The position numbers and the translations under genes were made by a program. Positions 1 through 7,656 of a stretch of DNA of 44,597 nt are shown here, in pieces. Each line of letters begins with the position of its first letter. The stretch's first letter is position 1. This DNA comes from a virus, in the IMG/VR virus record IMGVR_UViG_3300036841_000277, positions 1-44,597 of that record. One strand, written 5' to 3'. The notes under the pieces are model-generated. The model was not told the DNA's origin. It saw nothing but the letters and a program-made list of their open reading frames with translations, and did no database searches.

Positions 1-122
1 CGGCCGACTACGACGCAAACAGCCTGAAATGCACTCTGCAGATTACCGGGGCCGGCGCGTTCTCTGAACCTGCGGGCTATATCGATCTGCGCTGCGCATC
101 CGTACGCGGCTTGTCGAACTAA
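1..122 (+). CDS. C-terminal end of an unknown phage protein (partial)
   Basis: The window opens inside a gene. Frame 3 reads 39 codons, beginning ADYDANSLKC and ending SVRGLSN, before a TAA at 120-122. The start lies outside the window. The short fragment is rich in small and polar residues, as in virion proteins. It is followed after 14 bases by the next gene with a good Shine-Dalgarno (AAGAGGA), so it is probably the first visible member of the late structural operon. No family can be named from 40 residues. Confidence 0.6.
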   Translation, partial: ADYDANSLKCTLQITGAGAFSEPAGYIDLRCASVRGLSN

Positions 123-136
123 AAGAGGAATACGCG

Positions 137-541
137 ATGGCTTCGTCACGCAACAATACGACCGTCCAGTGGAGCGGCAGCGGCAGCGCTTCGATCTCGG
201 CAGGCGCCCAGCAGACAAGCGACGCCTTCTCTTTCAATGCAGAGGACTGGGAGGCCGATGTGCAACTGTCAGCCGACAACAACGGGACGCCCGCGTCGGG
301 CGATACGGTGACCTGGCAGGTCGCTTACTCGCAGGATGGCACCACGTTCGACACGGTTGAGCACGCAGCCTTCCTTGCGCTGTTGGACACCTACCCCACG
401 AACACGCCGGGCGAGGATCCATCGGTCGTGTCGGTTCCCCTCCGGACGGCCCCCAAGTCGCTGAAGCTGGTCGCGAAGAACAACTCCGGTGGCCGCGCCA
501 TCACCGTAAGCGCCATCATCACCACGCACCGGCCGCAATGA
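137..541 (+). CDS. Small beta-rich virion-associated protein, unknown
   Basis: A 134-residue protein with Ser/Thr/Gly/Asn-rich, beta-strand-like sequence and no signal peptide or membrane segment. The ATG at 137 is preceded by AAGAGGA at about 8 bases. Its stop overlaps the ATG of the next gene (ATGA at 538-541), so the two are translationally coupled. Its position upstream of a LamG-like protein and repeat proteins suggests a small decoration or fibre component. This is inference from context; I do not recognise a family. Confidence 0.7.
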   Translation: MASSRNNTTVQWSGSGSASISAGAQQTSDAFSFNAEDWEADVQLSADNNGTPASGDTVTWQVAYSQDGTTFDTVEHAAFLALLDTYPTNTPGEDPSVVSVPLRTAPKSLKLVAKNNSGGRAITVSAIITTHRPQ

Positions 542-1335
542 CGGCGACCGTCTTTTCGACGCGCGGCCGGCGTTGGGAGCGGCAGCCCGAGTGGATAGCC
601 AAGCCCAGCGGCATCTTCGTCCCAAGCTACTTCTGGTCGTTCCGTGGGGCGCGAACGCTCGGCGGCAAGCTCCCGGTGCAAGCCGACAATTACGGCGGCA
701 CACAGCGTTTCACGAGCGCGGGACTGGCCATCGACAACGCCAGCGCCACGCTCGACGAAAACTTTCCCGTCAGCGAGGCGTCGGCGGTTCCGCTGACGAT
801 CGCCGGCTCTTTCATCTGCCGTAGCACGGCAGCCACCGAGGCGGCTGTCGGAATCGGTGATGCAGCATCCAGTCTGTATGGCTTCGTCGGGCAATACACC
901 GCCGGTAGCATCTCAGGATGCGCTCGATTGCAAGGCGCTGGCGCCGATGGCGCGATCGACGGCCCGAGTGCCGTCATCGGCGCTCAGTACAATTGCGCAT
1001 ACATCTCCAGAAGTTTGACGAACCACACTTTTTGGTGCAATGGAATCGCATATACGTCCAGTACGAACAAGAACGCGTTCTCCAACACCTATGGCAATTT
1101 CACCATTGGTGCCGTGAATCGCGGGGGAACCAGATTATTCAGGAGCACGGCTGACGTGCTGCAGGCTTGGTTCCACGTCGGAAGCGATCCGGGCGACGAG
1201 TGGCTGCGTGCCTGGTCGCTGAACCCGAACCTGATCTTCGAGCGGTTGCCACGGGTCTTGATGTTCGGCGGCACAAGCGGCGGCGGCGCCAATCCCGCCC
1301 TCTACTACGCACAGATGCGCCAACTAGCGAGCTGA
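538..1335 (+). CDS. LamG/concanavalin-like phage virion protein
   Basis: A 265-residue protein starting at the ATG that overlaps the previous stop. The middle part (roughly residues 60-235) has the alternating beta pattern of a LamG/concanavalin A-like jelly roll, with pieces such as LTIAGSFICRS, NHTFWCNGIAYTSS and GNFTIGAVNRGG. The end AWSLNPNLIFERLPRVLMF resembles the C-termini of phage LamG-type proteins found beside tail or capsid genes. Such domains often bind glycans, so a host- or surface-binding role is plausible. Fold assignment is from pattern only. Confidence 0.65.
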   Translation: MTATVFSTRGRRWERQPEWIAKPSGIFVPSYFWSFRGARTLGGKLPVQADNYGGTQRFTSAGLAIDNASATLDENFPVSEASAVPLTIAGSFICRSTAATEAAVGIGDAASSLYGFVGQYTAGSISGCARLQGAGADGAIDGPSAVIGAQYNCAYISRSLTNHTFWCNGIAYTSSTNKNAFSNTYGNFTIGAVNRGGTRLFRSTADVLQAWFHVGSDPGDEWLRAWSLNPNLIFERLPRVLMFGGTSGGGANPALYYAQMRQLAS

Positions 1336-1339
1336 AGCC

Positions 1340-2998
1340 ATGCCAGGATTTCTTCGCCAGGCCACTGCGTCGCAGTCGCGTTCGATCGGGCCTTTCATCA
1401 GCGACAGCGACTTCAAGACGGTGCAGACAGGTCTCACGATCGCGAACACCGACGTCAAGCTCATCGTCAATGGCGGCGCCTCGGCAAACAAGAACTCCGG
1501 CGGCGGCACGCACCGCGCCAACGGCGACTACGGCTTCACTTTCGACGCCACGGATACCGCCACGGTCGGCCAGATGAAGGTCAGCATCGCCGTCAGCGGC
1601 GCGCTGGTGGTCTTCGACAACTTCACGGTGCTGACGCAGCCGGTGTACGACGCGATGTTCGCGGCGTCGGGCGCGAGCATCGGCGACCTGACGAGCCGGC
1701 TGAGCACGATGCTGGAAGCCGCTCCCGGCTCCCCGAGCGAGTTCAGGTTCACCGCCGATGCTCTCGTGCGGATTCAGACAGTCGTCGGCATGGCTGCCGG
1801 CAACATGGACGCGCAACTCGCCGCGCTGCTCGCGCGCCTGCCGGTTCTTGTCGGCGGGCGCATGCCTTGCGACGTCATCGCGATCTCGGGCGACACCGCG
1901 GCGGCCGACAACCTGGAAACCGCCTACGACGACACCGCCGGCGCGGTGCGCTGGCACGGCATCGTCGACCAAGGCACCGCGCAGGCCGCGACATCGACCA
2001 CGCTGCAACTGCGCTCCGCGGCGGGGTTCGCGGACGACGAGCTCAACGGCGCCGTGATCGTCATCACCGGCGGCAGCGCCGGCGTCGGCCAGGCGCGCAC
2101 CATCACCGACTACACCGGCGCCACCGACACAGCGACGGTCGACGCCTGGGTGACGACGCCGAGCGGCACGATCACCTACGAGATCTTCGCCGCCCCGCCG
2201 CCGGACAGCACATCCGCGGCGATCAAGGCGACGACGGACAAGCTGGCGACGACCCTCGAGCCTGCGACCGGCTCGCCCGGCGAGTACAAGTTCACGGGGG
2301 ATGCTCTGATGAATGCGCCCGGCGGCGGCTCCGGCGGCGCGAGTGCCGGCGCGATCGCGTCGGCGGTCTGGGACGTCTCGCTGCCCGCGACGTACGCGGT
2401 CGGCAAGGCCGGCAACATGCTCGGCGCGATCGTGAACGTGGTGGCCGGCCGGCTGCTGACGATGCTCGAGGCGGCGTCCGGCTCGCCGGGCGAATTCCGC
2501 TACACGGCCGACGCGCTCGTCAACACGCCGGCGGGCAGCGGCGGCGGTGGGGGCGGCCCGTCGGCGGCGGCGATCGCCGATGCAGTCTGGGACGAGGCCT
2601 TGCTCGGGCACCTCGGCGCCGGCAGCGCGGGCGCGGCGCTTGCGACTTCAGGTGCCGCGGGAGACCGGTTGCTGACGATGACGGAGCCCGCGAGCGGCAG
2701 CCCCGGCGAGTGGAAGCTGACGCCGGACGCGTTGCGCGCGCTCATCAGCGTGACGCCGACCGCAATCCAGAACGCCGACGCGCTGCTCGACCGCGACATG
2801 GCCGCCGGCCTCGACAGCGGCAGCTCGACGGTGCGCACGGTGCGCCAGGCGCTGCGCATCCTCCGCAACAAGTGGTCGATCTCAGGTTCGACGCAGTCGA
2901 TCAAGAAGGAAGACGACTCGACCGAGAGCTGGAGCCAGGTGCTGACGACGACGCCGGGCGCCGATCCGGTGACAGGGACCGACCCCGCAGGACCGTGA
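1340..2998 (+). CDS. Repeat-containing fibre-like phage protein
   Basis: A 552-residue protein four bases after the LamG-like gene. The N-terminal ~100 residues form one compact beta-rich domain (SDSDFKTVQTGLTIANTDVKL). The rest alternates Gly-rich linkers with a ~25-residue repeat of the type RLLTMLEAASGSPGEFRYTADAL, seen four times around residues 115-140, 300-325, 370-395 and 445-470. The motif AIADAVWDE/AIASAVWDV occurs twice. This modular, linker-rich build fits a virion fibre or decoration. The stop at 2996-2998 is two bases before the next ATG. No enzymatic motif is visible. Several long open frames over this region on the other strand and in frame 1 are shadows of the GC-rich code. 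Confidence 0.75.
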   Translation: MPGFLRQATASQSRSIGPFISDSDFKTVQTGLTIANTDVKLIVNGGASANKNSGGGTHRANGDYGFTFDATDTATVGQMKVSIAVSGALVVFDNFTVLTQPVYDAMFAASGASIGDLTSRLSTMLEAAPGSPSEFRFTADALVRIQTVVGMAAGNMDAQLAALLARLPVLVGGRMPCDVIAISGDTAAADNLETAYDDTAGAVRWHGIVDQGTAQAATSTTLQLRSAAGFADDELNGAVIVITGGSAGVGQARTITDYTGATDTATVDAWVTTPSGTITYEIFAAPPPDSTSAAIKATTDKLATTLEPATGSPGEYKFTGDALMNAPGGGSGGASAGAIASAVWDVSLPATYAVGKAGNMLGAIVNVVAGRLLTMLEAASGSPGEFRYTADALVNTPAGSGGGGGGPSAAAIADAVWDEALLGHLGAGSAGAALATSGAAGDRLLTMTEPASGSPGEWKLTPDALRALISVTPTAIQNADALLDRDMAAGLDSGSSTVRTVRQALRILRNKWSISGSTQSIKKEDDSTESWSQVLTTTPGADPVTGTDPAGP

Positions 2999-2999
2999 C

Positions 3000-3590
3000 A
3001 TGGCGGCGGGCTTTCGAAGCCTGCACGCCTTCTGGGTCGGTGGGGCCGGCGCCTCGAGCGCGACGCCGGCTGCCGGCGCTCGAAGTCTTCTCGCGCCGTG
3101 GACAGGCGGCGCCGGCGTGCCGTCCGGGACGGCCAGCGGCGGCCCGCGCAGCATGCTGGCGCCGTGGGTTGGCGGCGCCGGCAGGGGTTCAGGGGCACCG
3201 GCCGCCGGCGCGCGCTCGATGCTGGCGCCCTGGCTGGGCGGCGCCGGCGTTCCGACCACCGAGCCAGCGGCCGGGCCGCGCAGTCTGCTGGCGTTCTGGA
3301 CCGGCGGCGCTGGCGCGGCGGCAACGACACCGCAGTGCGGCCCGCGGTCGATGCTCGGGCCGTGGCTGGGCGGCATCTGCGTTCCGCAGCCGGAGCATCC
3401 CGGCTACTGCAGCCTGCTCGCTCCGTGGGTTGGTGGCGCTGGCGCGACCGCTGCGGCGCCGCCGCTGCAGCCGCCGGCGCCGATCAGCCGCCCGCGCCGC
3501 GTGCGACTGCCGCCAGACGTGCGCCGCGACGAGGAAGACGACCTGCTGCTTCTCCTGGCCGCGCAGATCGCCGCGGGCCTCGTGCACTAA
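3000..3590 (+). CDS. Virion-associated protein with seven 22-residue RSLLAPWxGGAG repeats
   Basis: A 196-residue protein. Residues 6-157 are almost entirely seven copies of a 22-residue unit beginning RSLLAPW-x-GGAG and followed by a variable Pro/Ala/Thr segment; the DNA period is 66 bp. The last ~40 residues differ: Pro/Arg-rich, then an acidic and Leu-rich helix (RRDEEDDLLLLLAAQIAAG). There is no signal peptide. The conserved core of each unit (Trp-x-Gly-Gly with flanking Leu/Pro) suggests a repeated structural or binding module on the virion. I do not know an assigned function for this repeat. Confidence 0.75.
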   Translation: MAAGFRSLHAFWVGGAGASSATPAAGARSLLAPWTGGAGVPSGTASGGPRSMLAPWVGGAGRGSGAPAAGARSMLAPWLGGAGVPTTEPAAGPRSLLAFWTGGAGAAATTPQCGPRSMLGPWLGGICVPQPEHPGYCSLLAPWVGGAGATAAAPPLQPPAPISRPRRVRLPPDVRRDEEDDLLLLLAAQIAAGLVH

Positions 3591-3600
3591 GGACCGCCCG

Positions 3601-4641
3601 ATGAACGAACACCTCCAGAAGATGACGGAGTCGATCGTGGCAGCGGTGCAGGGCTACCTGCGGCGCAGCCTCGAGCCGATCGGCCAGCTCATGAAGGCGT
3701 TCGGCGGGCGCCTGGGCGCGCTCGAGGAGCGGTTGGCGTTCGTGCCCGAGGGCGCGACGTGGGAGAGCCTGAAGGGTGCGGCGGGCGAGACCGGCGCACA
3801 GGGCCCACGTGGCGAGCCGGGGCCCACCGGTGAGCGCGGCACCGATGGCGCGAAGGGCGAGCCTGGGCCGGCTGGCGAGCGCGGGCCCGCGGGCGAGAAG
3901 GGCGAGCCCGGGCCGGCTGGTGCCATTGGCGAGCGCGGCTCGGCCGGTGAGACTGGGCCTGCGGGGGAGCCGGGCGCCACAGGCGAGAAGGGCGAACGGG
4001 GCGAGGTCGGGCCTGCGGGCCCGGCGGGCGAGCGCGGCGAGCGCGGCGAGCCGGGACCAGTGGGCGCCACCGGCGAGCCAGGCCAGCCCGGAGCCCCTGG
4101 CCCGCGCGGCGAGCGTGGCGAGAAGGGCGACGACGGCCGCGACGCGCTGGAGATCGAGATCCTCGAAGGGATCGCGCCGCTGAAGCGCTACCAGCGCGGC
4201 ACCTATGCGAGCACGCGCGGCGGCGTCTGGAAGGCCGTCCGACCGACCGATCCGCTGCCGGCCGATGGCGACCCCTTCGCGGCCGGCTGGACGTGCGTCT
4301 GGCGCGGGATCAGCGAGGCGGCGATCGAGCACGCGGATGACCTGCGCAGCTTCATCGTCGCGATGCGGCTCAGCGACGGCACGCTCGTCGAGAAGCGTCT
4401 GCGCCAGCCGGTGCTGATCGACCGCGGCGTCTTCGATCCGGAGCGCCGCGACTACGGCGCCGGTGACGGCGTCACCTGGGACGGCAGCTTCTGGATCGCG
4501 CAGCGCGCGATCGCCCCCGGCGAGCGCCCGGGCGATGCCAGCGGAGCGTTCCGGATGGCGGTCAAGCGCGGGCGCGACGGCCGAGACGGGCTGCGCGGCG
4601 AGAAGGGCGACCGCGGTCCGAAGGGCGAGCCCTCGAAGTGA
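3601..4641 (+). CDS. Collagen-like phage protein
   Basis: A 346-residue protein; the ATG at 3601 was chosen because it opens a sensible coiled-coil-like N-terminus (residues 1-50, likely a trimerisation region), 10 bases after the previous stop. Residues ~60-182 are 41 uninterrupted Gly-X-Y triplets. Eight of these carry proline at Y (six GEP, one GQP, one GAP), and several carry Lys at Y (GEK, GAK). Two Trp/Tyr/Gly-rich modules resembling small carbohydrate-binding domains follow (around residues 200-240 and 285-320), then seven more triplets at the C-terminus. Collagen-like proteins are known trimeric fibres in phages. The next genes encode a 2OG oxygenase and glycosyltransferases, which makes this the obvious candidate substrate; that link is inference. 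Confidence 0.9.
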   Translation: MNEHLQKMTESIVAAVQGYLRRSLEPIGQLMKAFGGRLGALEERLAFVPEGATWESLKGAAGETGAQGPRGEPGPTGERGTDGAKGEPGPAGERGPAGEKGEPGPAGAIGERGSAGETGPAGEPGATGEKGERGEVGPAGPAGERGERGEPGPVGATGEPGQPGAPGPRGERGEKGDDGRDALEIEILEGIAPLKRYQRGTYASTRGGVWKAVRPTDPLPADGDPFAAGWTCVWRGISEAAIEHADDLRSFIVAMRLSDGTLVEKRLRQPVLIDRGVFDPERRDYGAGDGVTWDGSFWIAQRAIAPGERPGDASGAFRMAVKRGRDGRDGLRGEKGDRGPKGEPSK

Positions 4642-5240
4642 CGGCGTGGCGCGTACCGCCCATGTGGGTGGGTCGGACGGTGGCGATCCTGGCCAGCGGT
4701 CCGAGCATGTCGCAGGCCGTCGCTGACGCGGTGCGCGCCGCGCGCGTGCCGGCGATCGCGATCAACCTGACGCACCGCCTGGCGCCGTGGGCAGACATGC
4801 TGTACGCGGCCGACGTCGAATGGTGGAACCACCCGACGAACGCCGACGCCCGCGCGTTCGCCGGCCTGAAGGTCTGCTGCCAGCCGTGCACCGGCGTGCT
4901 GCAGTTGCACAACAGCGGCACGACCGGCTTCGATCCCGACCCAGGCGCGGTGCGCACGGGCGGCAACAGCGGCTACCAGGCGCTGCACATCGCGATGCAC
5001 GGCGGCGCCGTGCGCGTGCTGCTGTGCGGCTACGACATGCAGGGCTGCCACTGGCACGGGCCACATCCGGGCGGGCTGAAGGTGACGCCTGCGGAGGGGT
5101 ACGAGAAGTGGATCCGGCGATTCGACGAGATCGCGAAGGCGGCGCGTGAGCGGCGCGTCGACGTCGTGAACTGCACGCCGGGCTCGGCGCTGCGGTGCTT
5201 CCGGATGACGGCGCTGGCCAATGAACTGGGAGATCCGTGA
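4638..5240 (+). CDS. DUF115/GT42-like Rossmann-fold protein, putative glycan-modifying
   Basis: A 200-residue protein from a GTG that overlaps the collagen-like stop (GTGA); an in-frame ATG at 4662 is an alternative. The N-terminus GRTVAILASGPSMS is a Rossmann-type beta-Gly-Ser loop. The later SGYQALHIAMHGGAVRVLLCGYDM strand-helix-strand segment is typical of DUF115 (MAF/MptE-like) and GT42 sialyltransferase-like proteins, which bind nucleotide-linked groups. It is short for a full glycosyltransferase. Its tight coupling to the collagen-like gene and following glycosyltransferases supports a role in virion glycosylation, but activity is inferred. Confidence 0.7.
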   Translation: MTAWRVPPMWVGRTVAILASGPSMSQAVADAVRAARVPAIAINLTHRLAPWADMLYAADVEWWNHPTNADARAFAGLKVCCQPCTGVLQLHNSGTTGFDPDPGAVRTGGNSGYQALHIAMHGGAVRVLLCGYDMQGCHWHGPHPGGLKVTPAEGYEKWIRRFDEIAKAARERRVDVVNCTPGSALRCFRMTALANELGDP

Positions 5241-5449
5241 TGAGCGTTTGCCAGACGAGCGTGCGTGTGCCTGACCCAATCGATCGTCGCAGCTACCGCT
5301 TCGTCGCTTGCGGCAGGCCGACGACACAGCGCGTGACCGTCGGCTACCAGAAGCGCTGGTACTGCGACGAGCACGCGGCCGCCGCCAGACGCCTCATCGA
5401 GTCGCAAGGTCAAGCCGCGATCGTCGACATCCAGTGCCGCGTGCGCTGA
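5240..5449 (+). CDS. Small cysteine/histidine-containing protein, unknown
   Basis: A 69-residue protein whose ATG shares one base with the stop of the previous gene (TGATG); a GTG three bases earlier is also in frame. It has CQ near the N-terminus, then VACG and WYCDEHAAA, a C/C/H arrangement that could bind a metal. Its 3' end overlaps the proposed GTG start of the next gene by 16 bases. Basic and polar throughout, with no membrane segment. Function is not recognisable; position inside the cassette is the main support. Confidence 0.55.
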   Translation: MSVCQTSVRVPDPIDRRSYRFVACGRPTTQRVTVGYQKRWYCDEHAAAARRLIESQGQAAIVDIQCRVR

Positions 5450-6195
5450 ATACCCTCCGCGCCGCGCTGGAGAAGAAGCGCGACGCGTTCGACGAGGGGC
5501 TGCCGGCCGCTGGCTTCGAACTGGTGACCGAGCTGCGCCGGCCCGAGCGAGGCGACGTCATCGTCGTCTGGAACCGGCAGAGCGGCTTCCACGCGCAGGC
5601 GGAGGAGTTCGAGCGCCGAGGCGCGACGGTGCTGGTGGCGGAGAACGGCTACCTCGGCAAACAGTGGCGCGGCGCGCCATGGGTCGCGCTGGCGATCGGG
5701 CACCACGCCGGCGCCGGTGACTGGCGGCCGGGCGGCCCCGAGCGATGGGACGCATGGGGCGTCGAGCTGGCGCCGTGGCGCGCCGGCGGCGAGGAGACGG
5801 TGATCCTCGGGCAGCGCGGCATCGGCGAGCCGGGCGTGCGCAGCCCGGACGGCTGGGCGCAGGCGACGCGGGCGCGCATCGGCCGCGGGCGCATCCGGCC
5901 GCACCCCGGCAAGGGCTCGGCCGATGATCTGGAGGCCGATCTCGCCGGCGCGCGCGAGATCGTGACGTGGCACAGCGGCGCCGCGCTGCTGGCGCTGACC
6001 TGGGGCATCCCGGTCTGGTACGGGTTCCAGCAGTGGATCGGCGCTGGCGCCGGTCGGCCCCTGTGGGAGTGGCCCGGCGAGCCGAAGCGCGACGAAGCGG
6101 CGCGGCTTGCGATGTTCCGCCGGTTGGCCTGGGCCCAGTGGACGCTGGACGAAATCAGAACCGGGGAGCCGATTCGGCGGCTCGTGGAGCGGTGA
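5434..6195 (+). CDS. Glycosyltransferase-like protein (first of a related pair)
   Basis: A 253-residue protein. The open frame extends further upstream, but the code-like sequence begins at about RALNTLRAALEKKR, so I place the start at GTG 5434. The N-terminal half has Rossmann-like strands (DVIVVWNRQ, GATVLVAENGY). The C-terminal half has GRIRPHPGK, then AREIVTWHSGAALLALTWGIPVW, the arrangement of a GT-B type C-terminal domain (sugar-nucleotide pocket followed by a His-Ser-Gly loop and 'Gly-Ile-Pro-Val' strand). The protein encoded at 7632-8423 has the same architecture (WRPKG ... VCRHSNVAIDACIAGVPV), so the two are probably paralogues. Likely cytoplasmic; donor and acceptor cannot be read from sequence. 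Confidence 0.7.
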   Translation: MPRALNTLRAALEKKRDAFDEGLPAAGFELVTELRRPERGDVIVVWNRQSGFHAQAEEFERRGATVLVAENGYLGKQWRGAPWVALAIGHHAGAGDWRPGGPERWDAWGVELAPWRAGGEETVILGQRGIGEPGVRSPDGWAQATRARIGRGRIRPHPGKGSADDLEADLAGAREIVTWHSGAALLALTWGIPVWYGFQQWIGAGAGRPLWEWPGEPKRDEAARLAMFRRLAWAQWTLDEIRTGEPIRRLVER

Positions 6196-6197
6196 CG

Positions 6198-6743
6198 ATG
6201 CCGACGACGGACAACGTGCCCATCTACGCGCCGGAAGCCTTCGAGGCGCTGCATGTGCGCCCGCGCGCCGGCCGGACGCTGATCTGCGGCAGCTACGTGA
6301 CGCAGGGCAAGGTCGACCGGCGCATGCGATACCCGGACGCCGTCGGCGTGGACATGCGGCCGGGCTTCGGCGTCGACGTGGTCGCGAACCTTGAAGAGCC
6401 GCAACCGCAACTCGGACTGTTCGAACACGTCGAGTGCTGCTCGGTGCTGGAACATTCGCGGCGGCCCTGGCTGCTCGCCGAGCAACTGCAGGAGCGCATG
6501 CGGCCGGGGGCGACGCTGCACGTGTCGGCGCCGTTCATCTGGCGCGTGCACGACCACAACGGCGACTTCTGGCGGCTCACGACCGAGGGCGTGCGCGCGA
6601 TCTTCCCGTTGATCGACTGGCAGGTCCTGATCTACGGCGGCGAGCGGCTCTACAGGCCGGGCGCGAAGACGCGCTCGACGAAGGTGGACGGGTTTCCGTT
6701 CCACGAGCGGTGCGAGACGTTCGGCTTCGGGGTGCGGTTCTGA
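6198..6743 (+). CDS. Class I SAM-dependent methyltransferase (Methyltransf_11-like)
   Basis: A 181-residue protein two bases after the previous stop. It has the expected order for a small class I methyltransferase: GRTLICGSYVTQGKVDRRM with a degenerate SAM-binding loop, YPDAVGVDMRPG with the acidic residue after strand 2, FEHVECCSVLEH in motif post-I/II position, and LQERMRPGATLHVSAPF like the usual 'LKPGG' strand. DNA methyltransferase motifs (DPPY, PCQ) are absent, which argues for a small-molecule, sugar or protein substrate. In this cassette it could cap or modify a glycan. Substrate unknown. Confidence 0.75.
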   Translation: MPTTDNVPIYAPEAFEALHVRPRAGRTLICGSYVTQGKVDRRMRYPDAVGVDMRPGFGVDVVANLEEPQPQLGLFEHVECCSVLEHSRRPWLLAEQLQERMRPGATLHVSAPFIWRVHDHNGDFWRLTTEGVRAIFPLIDWQVLIYGGERLYRPGAKTRSTKVDGFPFHERCETFGFGVRF

Positions 6744-6798
6744 AGATCCTCAGCCGCTCCGATGCACGGGTCGACAACATGGCGAAATCGAACCGGCT

Positions 6799-7656
6799 AT
6801 GCGCATCCTGATCACGGGTCGCGGCACCTCCGGATCGTGGCAAATAAGGGGCGTCCAGCTCGGGCGCGCGATCGGCGCGGCCGTCGAAGCGAACGCGATG
6901 AAGGTCGATGGATACGACGCGGTGATCGTCGTCAAGCGAGCCGACCCGGTGACCGTTCAGACCATCCACAAGGCTGGCATTCCGCTGATCCACGACTTCG
7001 TCGACGCGTGGCCCCAGCCGCACGGCAACAACTGGACGCGCGAGGAGTGCATGGCCTGGGCGCACAGTCAGGTCGAGCAGTTGAAGCCGTCGGCGATCGT
7101 CGCGGCGACCCGCGCGATGGCGTCCGACTTCGGCGAGTTCGACATGCCGGTGCTGGCGCTGCCGCATCACGCGCGCCCCGGACAGCGACGCGCGACGATC
7201 CGAGCGGCGGTGGCGACGGTCGGCTACGAGGGCAGCGTGCGCCATCTCGGCCGCTGGCAGGCGATGCTCGAGGCCGAGTGCGAGCGGCGGCGCTGGCAGT
7301 TCTACGTCAATCCGCCGGAGTTGGCCGAGCTCGACATCGTGGTGGCGCTGCGCGAGGCGACCGGCTACGCGCCGCGGCACTGGAAGAGCGGCGTCAAATC
7401 GGCGAATGCCAAGGGGGCAGGCGTTCCGATCATCTGCAACCGGGAGGCGGGCTACTTGGAGACCGCGAGCGGGGCCGAGGAGTGGGCCGACACGCCCGAT
7501 GAGCTGGCGGCCGCGCTCGGCGCGCTCGCGTCGCAGGAGGTGCGCCGCGCGCGCGCCGATCGGCTGTACGCCGCGGCGCCGACGCTCGAGCGCATCGCCG
7601 CTGAATACCAGCTCTGGCTCAGGACGTTGCCATGGATGACGGCTGCGAGATCCTGA
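6799..7656 (+). CDS. GT4-like glycosyltransferase
   Basis: A 285-residue protein with a Gly-rich N-terminal loop (MRILITGRGTSGSWQIRG) and a GT-B-like layout. The C-terminal half contains KSANAKGAGVPIICNREAGY, which matches the donor-binding 'K-x-x-E-A-M-A-x-G-x-P-V-I' segment of GT4-type enzymes in position, although the canonical Glu is not obvious. The C-terminal helix (TLERIAAEYQLWL) is also typical. It overlaps the next gene by 25 bases. It probably transfers a sugar in the cytoplasm; acceptor inferred to be a phage virion protein from the neighbourhood, with LPS modification as the alternative. Confidence 0.7.
   Translation: MRILITGRGTSGSWQIRGVQLGRAIGAAVEANAMKVDGYDAVIVVKRADPVTVQTIHKAGIPLIHDFVDAWPQPHGNNWTREECMAWAHSQVEQLKPSAIVAATRAMASDFGEFDMPVLALPHHARPGQRRATIRAAVATVGYEGSVRHLGRWQAMLEAECERRRWQFYVNPPELAELDIVVALREATGYAPRHWKSGVKSANAKGAGVPIICNREAGYLETASGAEEWADTPDELAAALGALASQEVRRARADRLYAAAPTLERIAAEYQLWLRTLPWMTAARS

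Noticed and set aside
1139-2611. Long minus-strand frame over the fibre-like protein
   Set aside because: Arg-rich, antisense shadow of high-GC coding; the plus-strand frame has the sensible codon use and repeats.
1867-3600. Upstream extension of the collagen-like frame
   Set aside because: The frame is open but Arg-rich and overlaps two good genes; the true start is the ATG at 3601.
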